Shown: piece by piece, positions 38,630 to 47,202 of the stretch
Numbering within the stretch: the first letter of the stretch is position 1
Layout of the letters: every line of letters begins with the position of its first letter
Assembly: GCA_963711465.1 (NCBI GenBank)
Contig: CAVQEG010000002.1
Coordinates: forward strand, 558,001-622,000
Direction of reading: 5' to 3'
Source: CAVQEG01 sp963711465
Lineage (GTDB): Bacteria > Bacteroidota > Ignavibacteria > OLB7
Length of the DNA stretch: 64,000 bases
Made by a program: the position numbers and the translations under genes
The notes under the pieces: model-generated
Database searches by the model: none
Told to the model about the DNA's origin: nothing
Seen by the model: the letters and a program-made list of their open reading frames with translations, nothing else

Positions 38630-39199
38630 TCAATCGTGACCGTGACCGTGACCGTGACCGTCGCCGTCGTCGCCGCCGTCGCCGCCGTTGCCGCCGTTGC
38701 CATTGCCGTTGTTGTTGGTCAGGTAGTCGGCAGACAGGGTAATCGATCCGGTATAGGTGCCGCGATGCTGGCTGGTGCTGGCGCTGGTGGAGCCGCCGAT
38801 GCGGACGTAGATGGTGCTCTCGTTGCCACCGCCTCCGCCCGTCGGGAACGTCGTGTCCTCATACAGGGTGCCGGACTGGAACGTATACCAGGTGGAGCCG
38901 CCATCGGTGCTGTAGGCACAGTCGGAATTGGACAGCGACAGATCCATCGAATGATGGTGGCGCGCCAGATCCTGGCACGTGACCGTCAGACGGACGTCGC
39001 GATTCTTCCTTCCGGTTACGCGGAACTGCGCTGCGGCGCTGGAGGAATAGGAGATCGATGCGGTGCCGCCGCGGAAGATCGTGCCGAATTCCTGGTCGGA
39101 GTCGCCGGTGACGGTCTGTGCCTGCAGACGCGCACCGACCACCAGGAGCAGCGGCACGAGCATACAGCCGATCAACGCTCGAGGTTGGAACAGGTTCAT
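38630..39199 (-). CDS. DUF4402-type pilus subunit with charged His/Gly tail
   Basis: 189 residues with a signal peptide (MNLFQPRALIGCMLVPLLLVVGARLQA). The mature part has the DUF4402 layout: DQEFGTIFRGGTASISYSSSAAAQFRVTG, a central region, then IYVRIGGSTSAS and the closing strand RGTYTGSITLSADY. After it comes a low-complexity tail of Asn/Gly, Gly/Asp and GHGHGHGHD, encoded by 6-bp repeats at about 38634-38706. Two cysteines (TCQDLAR, SDCAYS) could form a disulfide. Probably a minor or tip subunit. The ATG at 39199 is preferred; a GTG at 39208 overlaps the chaperone stop. Confidence 0.8.
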   Translation of the reverse strand: MNLFQPRALIGCMLVPLLLVVGARLQAQTVTGDSDQEFGTIFRGGTASISYSSSAAAQFRVTGRKNRDVRLTVTCQDLARHHHSMDLSLSNSDCAYSTDGGSTWYTFQSGTLYEDTTFPTGGGGGNESTIYVRIGGSTSASTSQHRGTYTGSITLSADYLTNNNGNGNGGNGGDGGDDGDGHGHGHGHD

Positions 39200-39204
39200 G
39201 GCGC

Positions 39205-40080
39205 TCACGGTTCGGGTGACAGACTGAACGAATTTCCACTGACCGCCAGATCGTACGTGCGGCTGACGGGCTCGGCGGGGATCACCGCATCCTCGGCGCT
39301 TCCCTTCTTCGTGCTCTCGAGGTTGAGTTCGAACCGGTAGTGGCCATCGCTGAGCGATGGCAGCTGAACGCCGTTGCGGAGCGTGAATTCGGTGGTCAGC
39401 TGCTGGGAGACGGAGGCGACCTCGGCGCCGGCCGAATTTTCCACTTTGGCCGTCAGCGTACCGCGATAGGCACTGTTGCCAAGCCGGCGCAGATCGATCA
39501 GGGCGAGCGTACCGCCCTCATGGCGGCGCAACTGCACGGTGTCGACGGCGACGCCGGTCTCCACCTGCCCCTTGCGATAGATCACCGGGATGCTGAGTTC
39601 GATGCGCATCGTCAACTGCGTTTTGATACCCTCCTCGTTGTCATTGGCGACGGGAACGCCGCGCTGCACCGGCATACTGCCGACGATCAGGCGTCCCCAG
39701 TACTCGCCGTCGCCGATGGTGTCCGGCGGAGTGATCATCACGCGCAGCGAGCGCGCCGAGCGCGGCGGAAGGACGAAACGCCGGGGGAATACCTTCAGCC
39801 ACGGCTCACACGAGCGGGCGAGTTCCTGCGGCGTTCGCGCCGAATCCAGCCCCATGTTGCCGAGCGAATCGGTACGGATGAGCTGGAAGCCGAGCGAGGC
39901 ATCGACCTCGACCTGATTGTCAGTCGGGTTGATCACCTTGATTTCACGGGATCGATCGCGGATCGAGAGAAGGACACGGGTGGGAGCCACCTCGACCTGG
40001 GCCGACAGATCGGCGGCACAGACCAGGAGCAGAGCGGCAATCAGTACGAAACGGGCGCGCGTGGATGGATGGGTAGACAT
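39205..40080 (-). CDS. PapD-like periplasmic pilus chaperone
   Basis: 291 residues with a signal peptide (ARFVLIAALLLVCAADLSA). The N-terminal Ig-like domain shows the chaperone pattern QVEVAPTRVLLSIRDRSREIKVINPTDNQVEVDA, RRFVLPPRSARSLRVMITPP and GEYWGRLIVGSMPV; a second domain follows (QLTMRIELSIPVIYRKG onwards, HYRFELNLES). Such chaperones donate a strand to pilin subunits and deliver them to the usher. It lies between the two DUF4402 genes and before the usher. The start at 40080 (MSTHPSTRARF) gives a complete signal peptide; the longer frame upstream overlaps a stable hairpin and is not used. Confidence 0.85.
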   Translation of the reverse strand: MSTHPSTRARFVLIAALLLVCAADLSAQVEVAPTRVLLSIRDRSREIKVINPTDNQVEVDASLGFQLIRTDSLGNMGLDSARTPQELARSCEPWLKVFPRRFVLPPRSARSLRVMITPPDTIGDGEYWGRLIVGSMPVQRGVPVANDNEEGIKTQLTMRIELSIPVIYRKGQVETGVAVDTVQLRRHEGGTLALIDLRRLGNSAYRGTLTAKVENSAGAEVASVSQQLTTEFTLRNGVQLPSLSDGHYRFELNLESTKKGSAEDAVIPAEPVSRTYDLAVSGNSFSLSPEP

Positions 40081-40143
40081 GGGACCTGCCGGTTTGTTGG
40101 ACCACAGGCGGGGTGCTGCCTGTCGAAGTGCGGAAAACGAAAT

Positions 40144-40187
40144 GCGCCGGCATTCGTCCGGCATTGCCGAGGGCCGAATGCCGGCGC
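40144..40187 (-). terminator. 13-bp hairpin between major pilin and chaperone genes
   Basis: Perfect arms GCGCCGGCATTCG (40144-40156) and CGAATGCCGGCGC (40175-40187) with an 18-nt loop. On the minus strand it is followed by ATTTCGTTTTCC, a weak U-rich tract. It is well placed to be a partial terminator or mRNA-stabilising element that raises pilin output over chaperone and usher. Confidence 0.65.
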
Positions 40188-40277
40188 ACAATACGTGATA
40201 GGTTGGATGTGTGAACGGACCGTATACCGAACGTGGCGCGGGGAATCGGTCTCCCCGCACCACATTCCATTGGACTG

Positions 40278-40820
40278 TTAATTCGAGTAGGCGGCACTCA
40301 CGGTGAACGTACCCGTGTAGACACCACGCTGCTGAGTCGCGCTCGGCGCGACCGAACCGCCGATCCACAGCCACGCCTGTCCGAGTCCGTCGGACGACCC
40401 GTTGCCGCCCTCATCGCCGCTGAGCGCCGTCGTCGCCGTACCGTTGGACGCATCGAACGACTCGGCGTTCTCCTGATCATTCGACGTGTTGACGCGAAGC
40501 GAGCCGCGGTTGATCGTCACCGTCATCGAGGCGCCGTCGCCCGAGGAGGTGCTGATCGTGGCCGTAGCCGGAACGGTGATCGAGATGTTGTCGCCTTCAT
40601 CACCGCTGAAGAGCACGCCGCCGGCGCTCGAGGAGCTCGAGGCGACCGTCGCGGTCGCGCCCTTGGTAATCGTCCCGAACGCGAGGTTCGAGAACGCGGA
40701 AGCAGAAATCGGAGTCTCGATCGTTGCGGTGCTCGTCACAGTCGCAGACGACTGCGCATACGCACCGGTACCGAGGATGAAGAGAACGAACGCGAAAAGT
40801 GCAATGAACTTAGACTTCAT
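40278..40820 (-). CDS. DUF4402-type major pilin subunit
   Basis: 180 residues with a signal peptide (MKSKFIALFAFVLFILGTGAYA). The mature protein shows SATVTSTATIETPISASAFSNLAFGTITKGATATVASSSS, a Ser/Gly/Thr-rich middle and a closing QQRGVYTGTFTVSAAY, as in DUF4402 proteins, which are Ig-like extracellular subunits. It shares the RGxYTG[ST][FI]T[VL]SA[AD]Y ending with the second subunit at 38630. As first gene of the operon, followed by a hairpin, it is the likely main structural subunit. Mature chain has no cysteine. Confidence 0.82.
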   Translation of the reverse strand: MKSKFIALFAFVLFILGTGAYAQSSATVTSTATIETPISASAFSNLAFGTITKGATATVASSSSSAGGVLFSGDEGDNISITVPATATISTSSGDGASMTVTINRGSLRVNTSNDQENAESFDASNGTATTALSGDEGGNGSSDGLGQAWLWIGGSVAPSATQQRGVYTGTFTVSAAYSN

Positions 40821-41703
40821 TTGAGATGCCCTCTCAGATTGTCAGGTTGTTTCGAGTTGATTGAGTTGCGTTCGGTCGATATGTATTTGCCCAATACGAT
40901 ATCGCCCGATGGATCGCGGAAATCCATGCGGGAGGTAAAACCGCATGTTGCCCGATTCCCGATATGATCCGGGTTGGTTGGTTGGGTCAGTGTACACCCG
41001 TAACGGAACCACCGTTGCGAGTGCCTTTGGTGATCACATTGGAAGCGCCATTGATCTCGATCGGACGCACGTAGCCCGTCCTCCTTCGTCAGCATTTGAC
41101 GCGGCGCGAACAGTTTTGCCCGTTGTTCGCAGCCATCCGTGCTGTTTGCCGGCAATGGAGGTGTGCTCCGAGAAATCGACGCCACCGTGATCGGTGTGTG
41201 CCGAATTTTCAAAGGACACGGTCGGAATTGGTCGAAAGGATTTGGTGTGAATTTCCCGTGTCGTGGGAATCACGCTGGACCTGGACCTGGACCGTTGCTC
41301 CGGTTCGCTACTCCGGATGTGACGCTGATCGCATCACCTGAGCGTCGTACGATTATTGGACCCGTACGATCGCTCGAGCGAACGCCATGAGATTTTCAGT
41401 GAGCCGTTCTGGTCGGATGCTCTGACGGGGAAGACGGAGGAAGACTGGTGTTAACCGAGTTGGACCTTGGTTGAACTGGACCTGTCTTGTCGAGAGACCT
41501 GCGAATATAGGGGAACCCGATTGGCGAACGCAAGAAAAAAGTGAACGGAAGATGAAAATTCCGGATGCCGTTGCCGTGACGGGATGAGAACCGCCCGTTT
41601 TCGCAGATTTTCAAGGATTCTGTCTGAATCGCGGACAAAGATACGGAGGAATCAGGCCCGCGCAACAAGAAAGTTCGTTCATATTCCTCGTTGCGACGGC
41701 TTG
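40821..41703. other. Long non-coding region upstream of the pilus operon
   Basis: About 880 bp with no supported gene. Near 41276-41294 there is a short tandem GGACCTGGACCTGGACC. The pilus operon promoter must lie here on the minus strand. The AT-richer stretch at 41500-41660 is just downstream of the next minus-strand gene. Nothing else is recognisable. Confidence 0.55.
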
Positions 41704-43731
41704 TTACTTCTGCTGGCCCATTCGCGCCACCTGCGCGCGGATCTGATTGAAGAATTCCACCAGCCGGATTACCTCCTCTTCCCTGTTCCCCGGCATGTCC
41801 GGCACCTCGTCGGTCGTGTAGCCGGGATCGAAATCCAATGCCGCACGATAATATTTCCTGGCAAGCTCCTGATGGCCGAACTGCGATTCGTACAGCGACC
41901 GGCCGATCATGCTGCGCGCGTACAGTTCATATACGCGCGCCGCGTAGCTGTCCACCTCGTCGTCCCAGAACCGGAAGTGATAATTCGGGAACGGCTGTGC
42001 TACGTATGCCGATGAGTCAGTGGTCAGCCGCAGCGCCAGATCGTTCGGAATCCGATGATATGCTCCGCCGATCCTCTGATTGACGTCTCCGGTGACGAAC
42101 ATCGGACGTTGCGCGATGTTCCGATCGATCATCGCGTTCATCATGCCGAAATATGCCGCGTCTATCTGCGCTCCATCGTAGGGAAGTCCGTGCTCGAATT
42201 TGTACACCTCTGCACGGAATCGGTCCACCTGCGGCGCAACGGTCGCCATGAACGCCGGATCCGCCGTCGTCAGCTGGTCGAGATACCACGAGCGACGCAG
42301 CAGCTCCGGATCGACCACCGTCACGTCCGGGCGCAGCCCCTCGACGGCCTGTGCATAGAAGCTTCCCGAAACCCAGAAATCCCACTGCGAAGAGAAGATC
42401 ACCGCATTCGGCGGGAGGTTCTCCAGCATGTTGTGCGTCATGTCCGCGACGAGGTGATTGTCGCTCTCGTCGCTGCGGCCGTAGTTGATGCCGATCACCA
42501 CTACGGCGAGAATCGCCGCGGCGCCCACACCGATGCGCACCTCGGTGCGCTGCATGAACCACACGAACCCACAGGCGATGAATCCGCCATAGGCGAGCAC
42601 GGCGGCCAGGTAGTACGGCTCGATGTCGACGATGTCATACCCGCTGGCGTACAGCAGGCAGGTGAGGAGCATCAGCCCGACCCAAATCGCCAGGTGCCGG
42701 TTGCGACGCGCCAGCCAGATGATTCCGAGAATGCCCGCCAGGATGCCGACCCACGCGACCATCACCGGATAGTTCGACAGGATGTAGCCGAGCCGTGAGG
42801 TGAAGACGTCGACCCCCGATTCCCACGGCTGCCAGATGCTGTACTGCTTTGCGAAGACGTGGTCGATGAATCGTTTGAGCGTGGTGGGATCTCCCCAGTT
42901 GAACCTCGGGTCGGCCGACGCCCGGAGCGGCAGATAGATATAGGGAAGCAGCCCGGCGAGGAATCCGGGAGCAAGAAATGCCAGCCGGCGCCACGTTCGC
43001 GGCTCACGAATGCCGAGCCGCGCGAAATAGTAGTAGAGAAAGGCCGGCGCCAGGAAAATCGTCGACATGTGGTTGCTGAAGGCAAGCCCGAGCGTGAAGG
43101 CGAAGAGGGTGCCGTCGCGGGAGAACGCGACAGCCGCCTCCGCTTCGGCTGCCACCCGGTCGACGTACCGCAGGAACAGCAGACACACGAGCGGCAGCAG
43201 AAGCGTGTGCACCGAGTAGACCTCCAGCCCGTTCGCCTGGGTCCACCAGATGGTCGTCATGCCCGTGACCAGGGCCGCGCACGCGGCAAGGATCGCCCGG
43301 ATTGGTTCGGGAATTCCGGATGCAACGGCCGGCGCATCGGACTGCTTCGTGGTGCGACGGGAGCGCCGCGCATTGCGGGAACGCCGTGCATCACGCGAGT
43401 GCGCGCGAGCCGGGGAGGCGGCGATCAGATAGTCGAACAGCAGCGTGGTGACGCCGACACCGGCGGCCGTAGAAAGCGCGGCGAAGAGATTCAGCGCGAG
43501 AACCGGACGCAGACCGATCAGGCCGGTGATCTTCACCACCAGCCAGCCGACCATGGTCATCAGCGGATAGCCGGTCGGGTGGGCGATACCGGCGGTCGCG
43601 GCGACCGCGGCCAGCTCGCCCTTGTCGATGAAGCCGTAGGATGGATTGAGCGTGAGCAGATAGAAGACGAATGCCACGGCCGAAGCGGCCACGGCAGCGC
43701 GGTCTCGTCGAATCAGAGGATTGGTATTCAT
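41704..43731 (-). CDS. DUF2723 multi-pass membrane protein
   Basis: About 675 residues. The DUF2723 N-terminus is clear (LTLNPSYGFIDKGELAAVAATAGIAHPTGYPL): an acidic residue and HPTGYP motif in the first loop, as in GT-C-type glycosyltransferases. About ten membrane helices follow (LALNLFAALSTAAGVGVTT, FLAPGFLAGLLPYIYLPLRA, VAWVGILAGILGIIWL), then a soluble C-terminal region with NAVIFSSQWDFWVSGSFYAQ and a TPR-like end (YRAALDFDPGY). A basic insert (RDARRSRNARRSRRTTKQ) sits in a cytoplasmic loop. Probably a lipid-linked sugar transferase; substrate unknown. Start at 43731, divergent from ruvC. Confidence 0.88.
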   Translation of the reverse strand: MNTNPLIRRDRAAVAASAVAFVFYLLTLNPSYGFIDKGELAAVAATAGIAHPTGYPLMTMVGWLVVKITGLIGLRPVLALNLFAALSTAAGVGVTTLLFDYLIAASPARAHSRDARRSRNARRSRRTTKQSDAPAVASGIPEPIRAILAACAALVTGMTTIWWTQANGLEVYSVHTLLLPLVCLLFLRYVDRVAAEAEAAVAFSRDGTLFAFTLGLAFSNHMSTIFLAPAFLYYYFARLGIREPRTWRRLAFLAPGFLAGLLPYIYLPLRASADPRFNWGDPTTLKRFIDHVFAKQYSIWQPWESGVDVFTSRLGYILSNYPVMVAWVGILAGILGIIWLARRNRHLAIWVGLMLLTCLLYASGYDIVDIEPYYLAAVLAYGGFIACGFVWFMQRTEVRIGVGAAAILAVVVIGINYGRSDESDNHLVADMTHNMLENLPPNAVIFSSQWDFWVSGSFYAQAVEGLRPDVTVVDPELLRRSWYLDQLTTADPAFMATVAPQVDRFRAEVYKFEHGLPYDGAQIDAAYFGMMNAMIDRNIAQRPMFVTGDVNQRIGGAYHRIPNDLALRLTTDSSAYVAQPFPNYHFRFWDDEVDSYAARVYELYARSMIGRSLYESQFGHQELARKYYRAALDFDPGYTTDEVPDMPGNREEEVIRLVEFFNQIRAQVARMGQQK

Positions 43732-43809
43732 CGGCTCACCGTGTAGCTTTTCGGTTTGTCGTGCCGGGGCCAGGGCCCGCAGACACCATCCGTCCACTCC
43801 CGCTGCCCA

Positions 43810-44343
43810 ATGCGTATTCTCGGCGTCGATCCTGGAACCCTGATCACCGGATATGGAGTGATCGAGTGCGAGCCGCGCTCGATGGCGCTGGTCGATTATG
43901 GCACCATCCGCATGAAGCCGTCATGGACGCTGCCGAAGCGTCTCGAGGAGATTCACACGCGGCTGATCGCCGTAATCGAACAGACGATGCCGGACGAGTT
44001 CGCCATCGAATCCGCGTTCTACGCGCGCAACGTGCAGTCGACACTGAAGCTGGGCCACGCCCGCGGCGTCGCGATTCTCGCGGCGGTGCTGCGGCAGATT
44101 CCAACGGCCGAATACGCACCGCGCGAAATCAAGAAGGCTGTCACCGGCAACGGCGGTGCGACGAAGGATCAGGTAGAATACATGGTGATGCGCCTGCTGA
44201 GGATGACCGAGCAGCACCAGACGCAGGACGCCACCGACGCGCTGGCGATCGCCATCTGTCATGCGGGCAAGGTCCATTCCCCGCGAAGTCGATCGAGAAG
44301 CTGGCGACAGTTCGTCGAGGAGAATCCCGAGCGCGTCCGATAG
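43810..44343 (+). CDS. ruvC: RuvC, Holliday junction resolvase
   Basis: 177 residues. The RNase H-fold nuclease motifs are complete: ILGVDPGTLITGYGV (Asp7), FAIESAFYARNVQS (Glu67), and the C-terminal QDATDALAIAICH (Asp140, Asp143). RuvC cuts Holliday junctions with RuvAB in recombination repair. The ATG at 43810 is set by the conserved first strand; a longer frame starts in the divergent promoter region. The C-terminal tail (SPRSRSRSWRQFVEENPERVR) is basic. The convergent DUF368 gene ends 6 bp after its stop. Confidence 0.95.
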   Translation: MRILGVDPGTLITGYGVIECEPRSMALVDYGTIRMKPSWTLPKRLEEIHTRLIAVIEQTMPDEFAIESAFYARNVQSTLKLGHARGVAILAAVLRQIPTAEYAPREIKKAVTGNGGATKDQVEYMVMRLLRMTEQHQTQDATDALAIAICHAGKVHSPRSRSRSWRQFVEENPERVR

Positions 44344-44349
44344 AAATTT

Positions 44350-45330
44350 TCACCGCACCCTCTCATCCTCCGCTCCCAGACGCTCCAGCAGGATCACCGC
44401 GACGACGCCGACGACCGCCACGACGAGTGCGATCACGATTTCTCCCCCCGCGTTCGGCAGCACGTTGTGCTCCACCAGCGGTTGTACGTTGCCGTGTCGA
44501 TCGGTGAACGTGCTGATCACCTCCTTCCACGGCCACACCTTCCGAAGACTCCCGAGCATCAGTCCGATCAGCAGCGCGACGGTCAGGTCGTGGTAGTGTC
44601 GAAACAGCCAGCCGAGCACCTGCGCGAACGTCACCAGTCCGACCACGCAGCCGAGTGCGAAGACCACGACCGTCAGCACATCCGCGCTCAGAAGCGCGTT
44701 GATGATGAACTGGTATTTGCCCAGCAGCAGCAGAATGAACGCGCCGGAGATGCCGGGAAGAATCATCGCACAGATGGCCAGCGCGCCGCTGAGGAAGACG
44801 AACCACGGTGCCTCAGGGGTCTGCGCCGGCACCGCACCCACAAGCACCCATGCGCCGATACCACCGATCAGCAGCGAGGCGACCACCGGCACGCTCCAGC
44901 GCCGCACGCGGTTGCGTACCACGAATGCCGAGGCGAGCACAAGTCCGAAGAAGAAGCTCCAGATCATCACCGGCTGGTTGTCCAGCGCCCAGGTGACCAG
45001 GTGCGCAAGGGAAATGATGGCGATGAGATCGCCGCAGACCACCGCAAGCAGGAACGGCACGTTCGCCAGCCGGAAGGCCTCCACGAATCGCAGCCGCACG
45101 AGGGCTCTGAGGAATTCGGGACGGCCCAGCATGCGGATCGAGTCGATCAGCTCTTCATAAATGCCGAGGATGAACGCCATCGTTCCACCGGAAACGCCGG
45201 GTACGACGTCGGCCGAGCCCATGGCCATTCCGCGGAGCACGAGTCCCGCATAGTCGCGCAGCGCTCTGCGGGGCGCTTCAGCCGGTGCGTCGGTGGGTTC
45301 GCCAGCCGCTTCTTCAGGGTGGGAGTGCAT
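44350..45330 (-). CDS. DUF368 membrane protein, PopT-like undecaprenyl-phosphate translocase
   Basis: 326 residues. After a polar N-terminus the family signature GMAMGSADVVPGVSGGTMAFILGIYEEL appears, and its repeat in the second half ALAICAMILPGISGAFILLLLGKYQFI. About eight membrane helices. DUF368 proteins have been shown in other bacteria to recycle undecaprenyl phosphate across the inner membrane; by homology the same is likely here. The start at 45330 gives a hydrophilic cytoplasmic head (HPEEAAGEPTDAPAEAPRR). Confidence 0.9.
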   Translation of the reverse strand: MHSHPEEAAGEPTDAPAEAPRRALRDYAGLVLRGMAMGSADVVPGVSGGTMAFILGIYEELIDSIRMLGRPEFLRALVRLRFVEAFRLANVPFLLAVVCGDLIAIISLAHLVTWALDNQPVMIWSFFFGLVLASAFVVRNRVRRWSVPVVASLLIGGIGAWVLVGAVPAQTPEAPWFVFLSGALAICAMILPGISGAFILLLLGKYQFIINALLSADVLTVVVFALGCVVGLVTFAQVLGWLFRHYHDLTVALLIGLMLGSLRKVWPWKEVISTFTDRHGNVQPLVEHNVLPNAGGEIVIALVVAVVGVVAVILLERLGAEDERVR

Positions 45331-45439
45331 CGGGCAGGATGAATTGGATGGAAATTCGGAAGCGGCGAAGATACGAACGCAACACGCGGATGGCCGGTTC
45401 GAACCCGACCATCCGCGTGTTTGTATCGCTGCGCTTATG

Positions 45440-45499
45440 TATTGCGCCGACCAGTATTGCGCCGATCAGTATTGCGCCGATCAGTATTGCGCCGATCGC
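45440..45499. repeat. Four tandem 15-bp repeats
   Basis: TATTGCGCCGATCAG and close variants at 45440, 45455, 45470 and 45485, at the 3-prime end of the BON-domain gene and upstream of nothing obvious. A slipped-strand repeat with no evident function. Confidence 0.85.
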
Positions 45500-45957
45500 T
45501 ATTTGGCGACGACGAGATCATTCTTCACGCGCACCACGCCGTCGACGCTCATTGCGACCTGCTCGGCGTGCTGCTTCATGGCATCCGACGCAACGGTACC
45601 CGAGAGTACGATCGTGCCCTCACCCTCGCTGTCGACGTCGATGTCGTTAAGTCCGGGTTCGGATTCGATCTTCGTATTGACCTCCGCTTCGAGGGCAGTG
45701 TTGCTGATCGCGGCACCGGCAGCGGCCCCGGCATTCCCGATCGCCTTGCCCGCATTCTCCACACCCGTGCCGACGGCGTTGGCCGCCGTATCGATGCCGT
45801 TGCCGACCTCATCGACGTCGTTGCTGACCGTCGTATCGTTCACGTCGGCATTGATCTCCACGGACTTCTGGTCGCCGGCATTGTCGGAGCACGCTCCGAT
45901 GCCGACCGAACCGAGGACGAGAATCGCGGACAGTGCCAGTGTAGACGACATCTTCAT
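45499..45957 (-). CDS. BON-domain lipoprotein/periplasmic protein
   Basis: 152 residues. The N-terminus MKMSSTLALSAILVLGSVGIGAC fits a lipoprotein signal with the lipobox Cys at 23. A low-complexity Ala/Asn/Gly linker follows, then one BON domain: LEAEVNTKIESEPGLNDIDVDSEGEGTIVLSGTVASDAMKQHAEQVAMSVDGVVRVKNDLVV. BON domains bind membranes and are found in osmotic-stress proteins such as OsmY. AGGAGGT lies at ideal spacing before the ATG. Monocistronic, divergent from the GT9 gene. Confidence 0.9.
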   Translation of the reverse strand: MKMSSTLALSAILVLGSVGIGACSDNAGDQKSVEINADVNDTTVSNDVDEVGNGIDTAANAVGTGVENAGKAIGNAGAAAGAAISNTALEAEVNTKIESEPGLNDIDVDSEGEGTIVLSGTVASDAMKQHAEQVAMSVDGVVRVKNDLVVAK

Positions 45958-46044
45958 GCATACCTCCTGCAGTGTTGGTGGGTTGAAGTCTGGGGGGTTA
46001 TCAAGCGTCATGCCATCGACCTGCGCAGGGCGGGACCGTCGACA

Positions 46045-47154
46045 ATGAATCCTATGCACGTACATGCGTATCACGCCGAGGGCATCGCAGCAGGGCACGC
46101 CGCGCGTCGAGAGGACGTTCGGTCGGTCACCGTCGTGCGGCTGCACGCCTTCGGCGACGCCGTGCTCACGATGCCGGCGCTGCGCGGACTGCGGGCGCTG
46201 CTGCCGACGGCGAGGATCGATCTGGTCACCGCTCCGGCTTACTGCGAACTCTTCGAGTTGAGCGGTCTGGTGGACACGACGTGGGGACTCGAAACCCGGA
46301 CGTCGAAGGCACGTCGACTGCTTGCCACGGCGACAACGGCGCGACGACTTCCCCGGTCGGACGTCTTCGTCGATCTGCAGCGATCGCACGTCTCGGAGCT
46401 GCTCCGTCGGTTCGTGCGGCCCCCGGCGTGGGTCGCCTTCGATCGCTTTGCTCCGCTGCCGGCGGTCCGGCGCTACGCCGAGGCGTTCGCCCGCGTCGGC
46501 CTTCCGGTGCAACCGACGCTGGAGCGAACGAGGTCGCCGGAGATCCGTCACCGGGCATGGCGCATCCTCGCGGACGCGGCGGGAATCGAATCCGACGAGC
46601 TTCGCAGTGAGCAGCGGCCGCTGGTATGCCTGAATCCCGCCGGATGCTGGCAGACGAAGAAATGGCCGGTTGAGCACTACATCGCCCTCGCTCGAAACCT
46701 CGTCGAGCGCCACGCCGCACGCATCTTGCTGCTCGGCACCGACAACGTGCGAACCGACGCCGGGAGGATCGCCCGGGCGCTCGGAGACTCGGCGATCGAT
46801 CTGGTCGACCGCACGAGCATCGGCGCGGCGTGGGCGGTGGTCGGAGAACTCGATCTGATGGTCACCGACGATTCCGGGCTGATGCATCTGGCATGGACAT
46901 CGTCGGTTCCGGTGGTGACATTCTTCGGCGCCAGCCGCTCGGTCTGGAGCGCGCCGACGGGGATGGGAGTGGTTGCACGAATCCGTTCCAGCGACGACCT
47001 CGACTGCGGCGCATGCATGCGCTCCACGTGTGCGCGGGGCGACCTGCACTGCCTTCGCAGAATCACCGTCGAGGAGGTCTTCGCCGACTGCACGGCGCTC
47101 CTCGCGGCGCATGCCCGCGATGGCGGCGCTTCCGACGCGGCGGCCGCTCGTTGA
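46045..47154 (+). CDS. Glycosyltransferase family 9 (heptosyltransferase-like)
   Basis: 369 residues. N-terminal VTVVRLHAFGDAVLTMPALRGLRALLP is the GT9 acceptor-domain start; the donor domain has VCLNPAGCWQTKKWPVEHYIALAR and the typical LDLMVTDDSGLMHLAWTSSVPVVTFFGAS. These enzymes add heptose or related sugars to lipopolysaccharide core. A Cys-rich stretch near the C-terminus (DDLDCGACMRSTCARGDLHCL) is like the conserved cysteine block of several GT9 proteins. Start shown at the ATG 46045; 46054 is possible. Confidence 0.88.
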   Translation: MNPMHVHAYHAEGIAAGHAARREDVRSVTVVRLHAFGDAVLTMPALRGLRALLPTARIDLVTAPAYCELFELSGLVDTTWGLETRTSKARRLLATATTARRLPRSDVFVDLQRSHVSELLRRFVRPPAWVAFDRFAPLPAVRRYAEAFARVGLPVQPTLERTRSPEIRHRAWRILADAAGIESDELRSEQRPLVCLNPAGCWQTKKWPVEHYIALARNLVERHAARILLLGTDNVRTDAGRIARALGDSAIDLVDRTSIGAAWAVVGELDLMVTDDSGLMHLAWTSSVPVVTFFGASRSVWSAPTGMGVVARIRSSDDLDCGACMRSTCARGDLHCLRRITVEEVFADCTALLAAHARDGGASDAAAAR

Positions 47155-47202
47155 ACAATCGTACGACCCGTGGCATATTGAGTCTTCAACAACACGAGCG
47201 AC

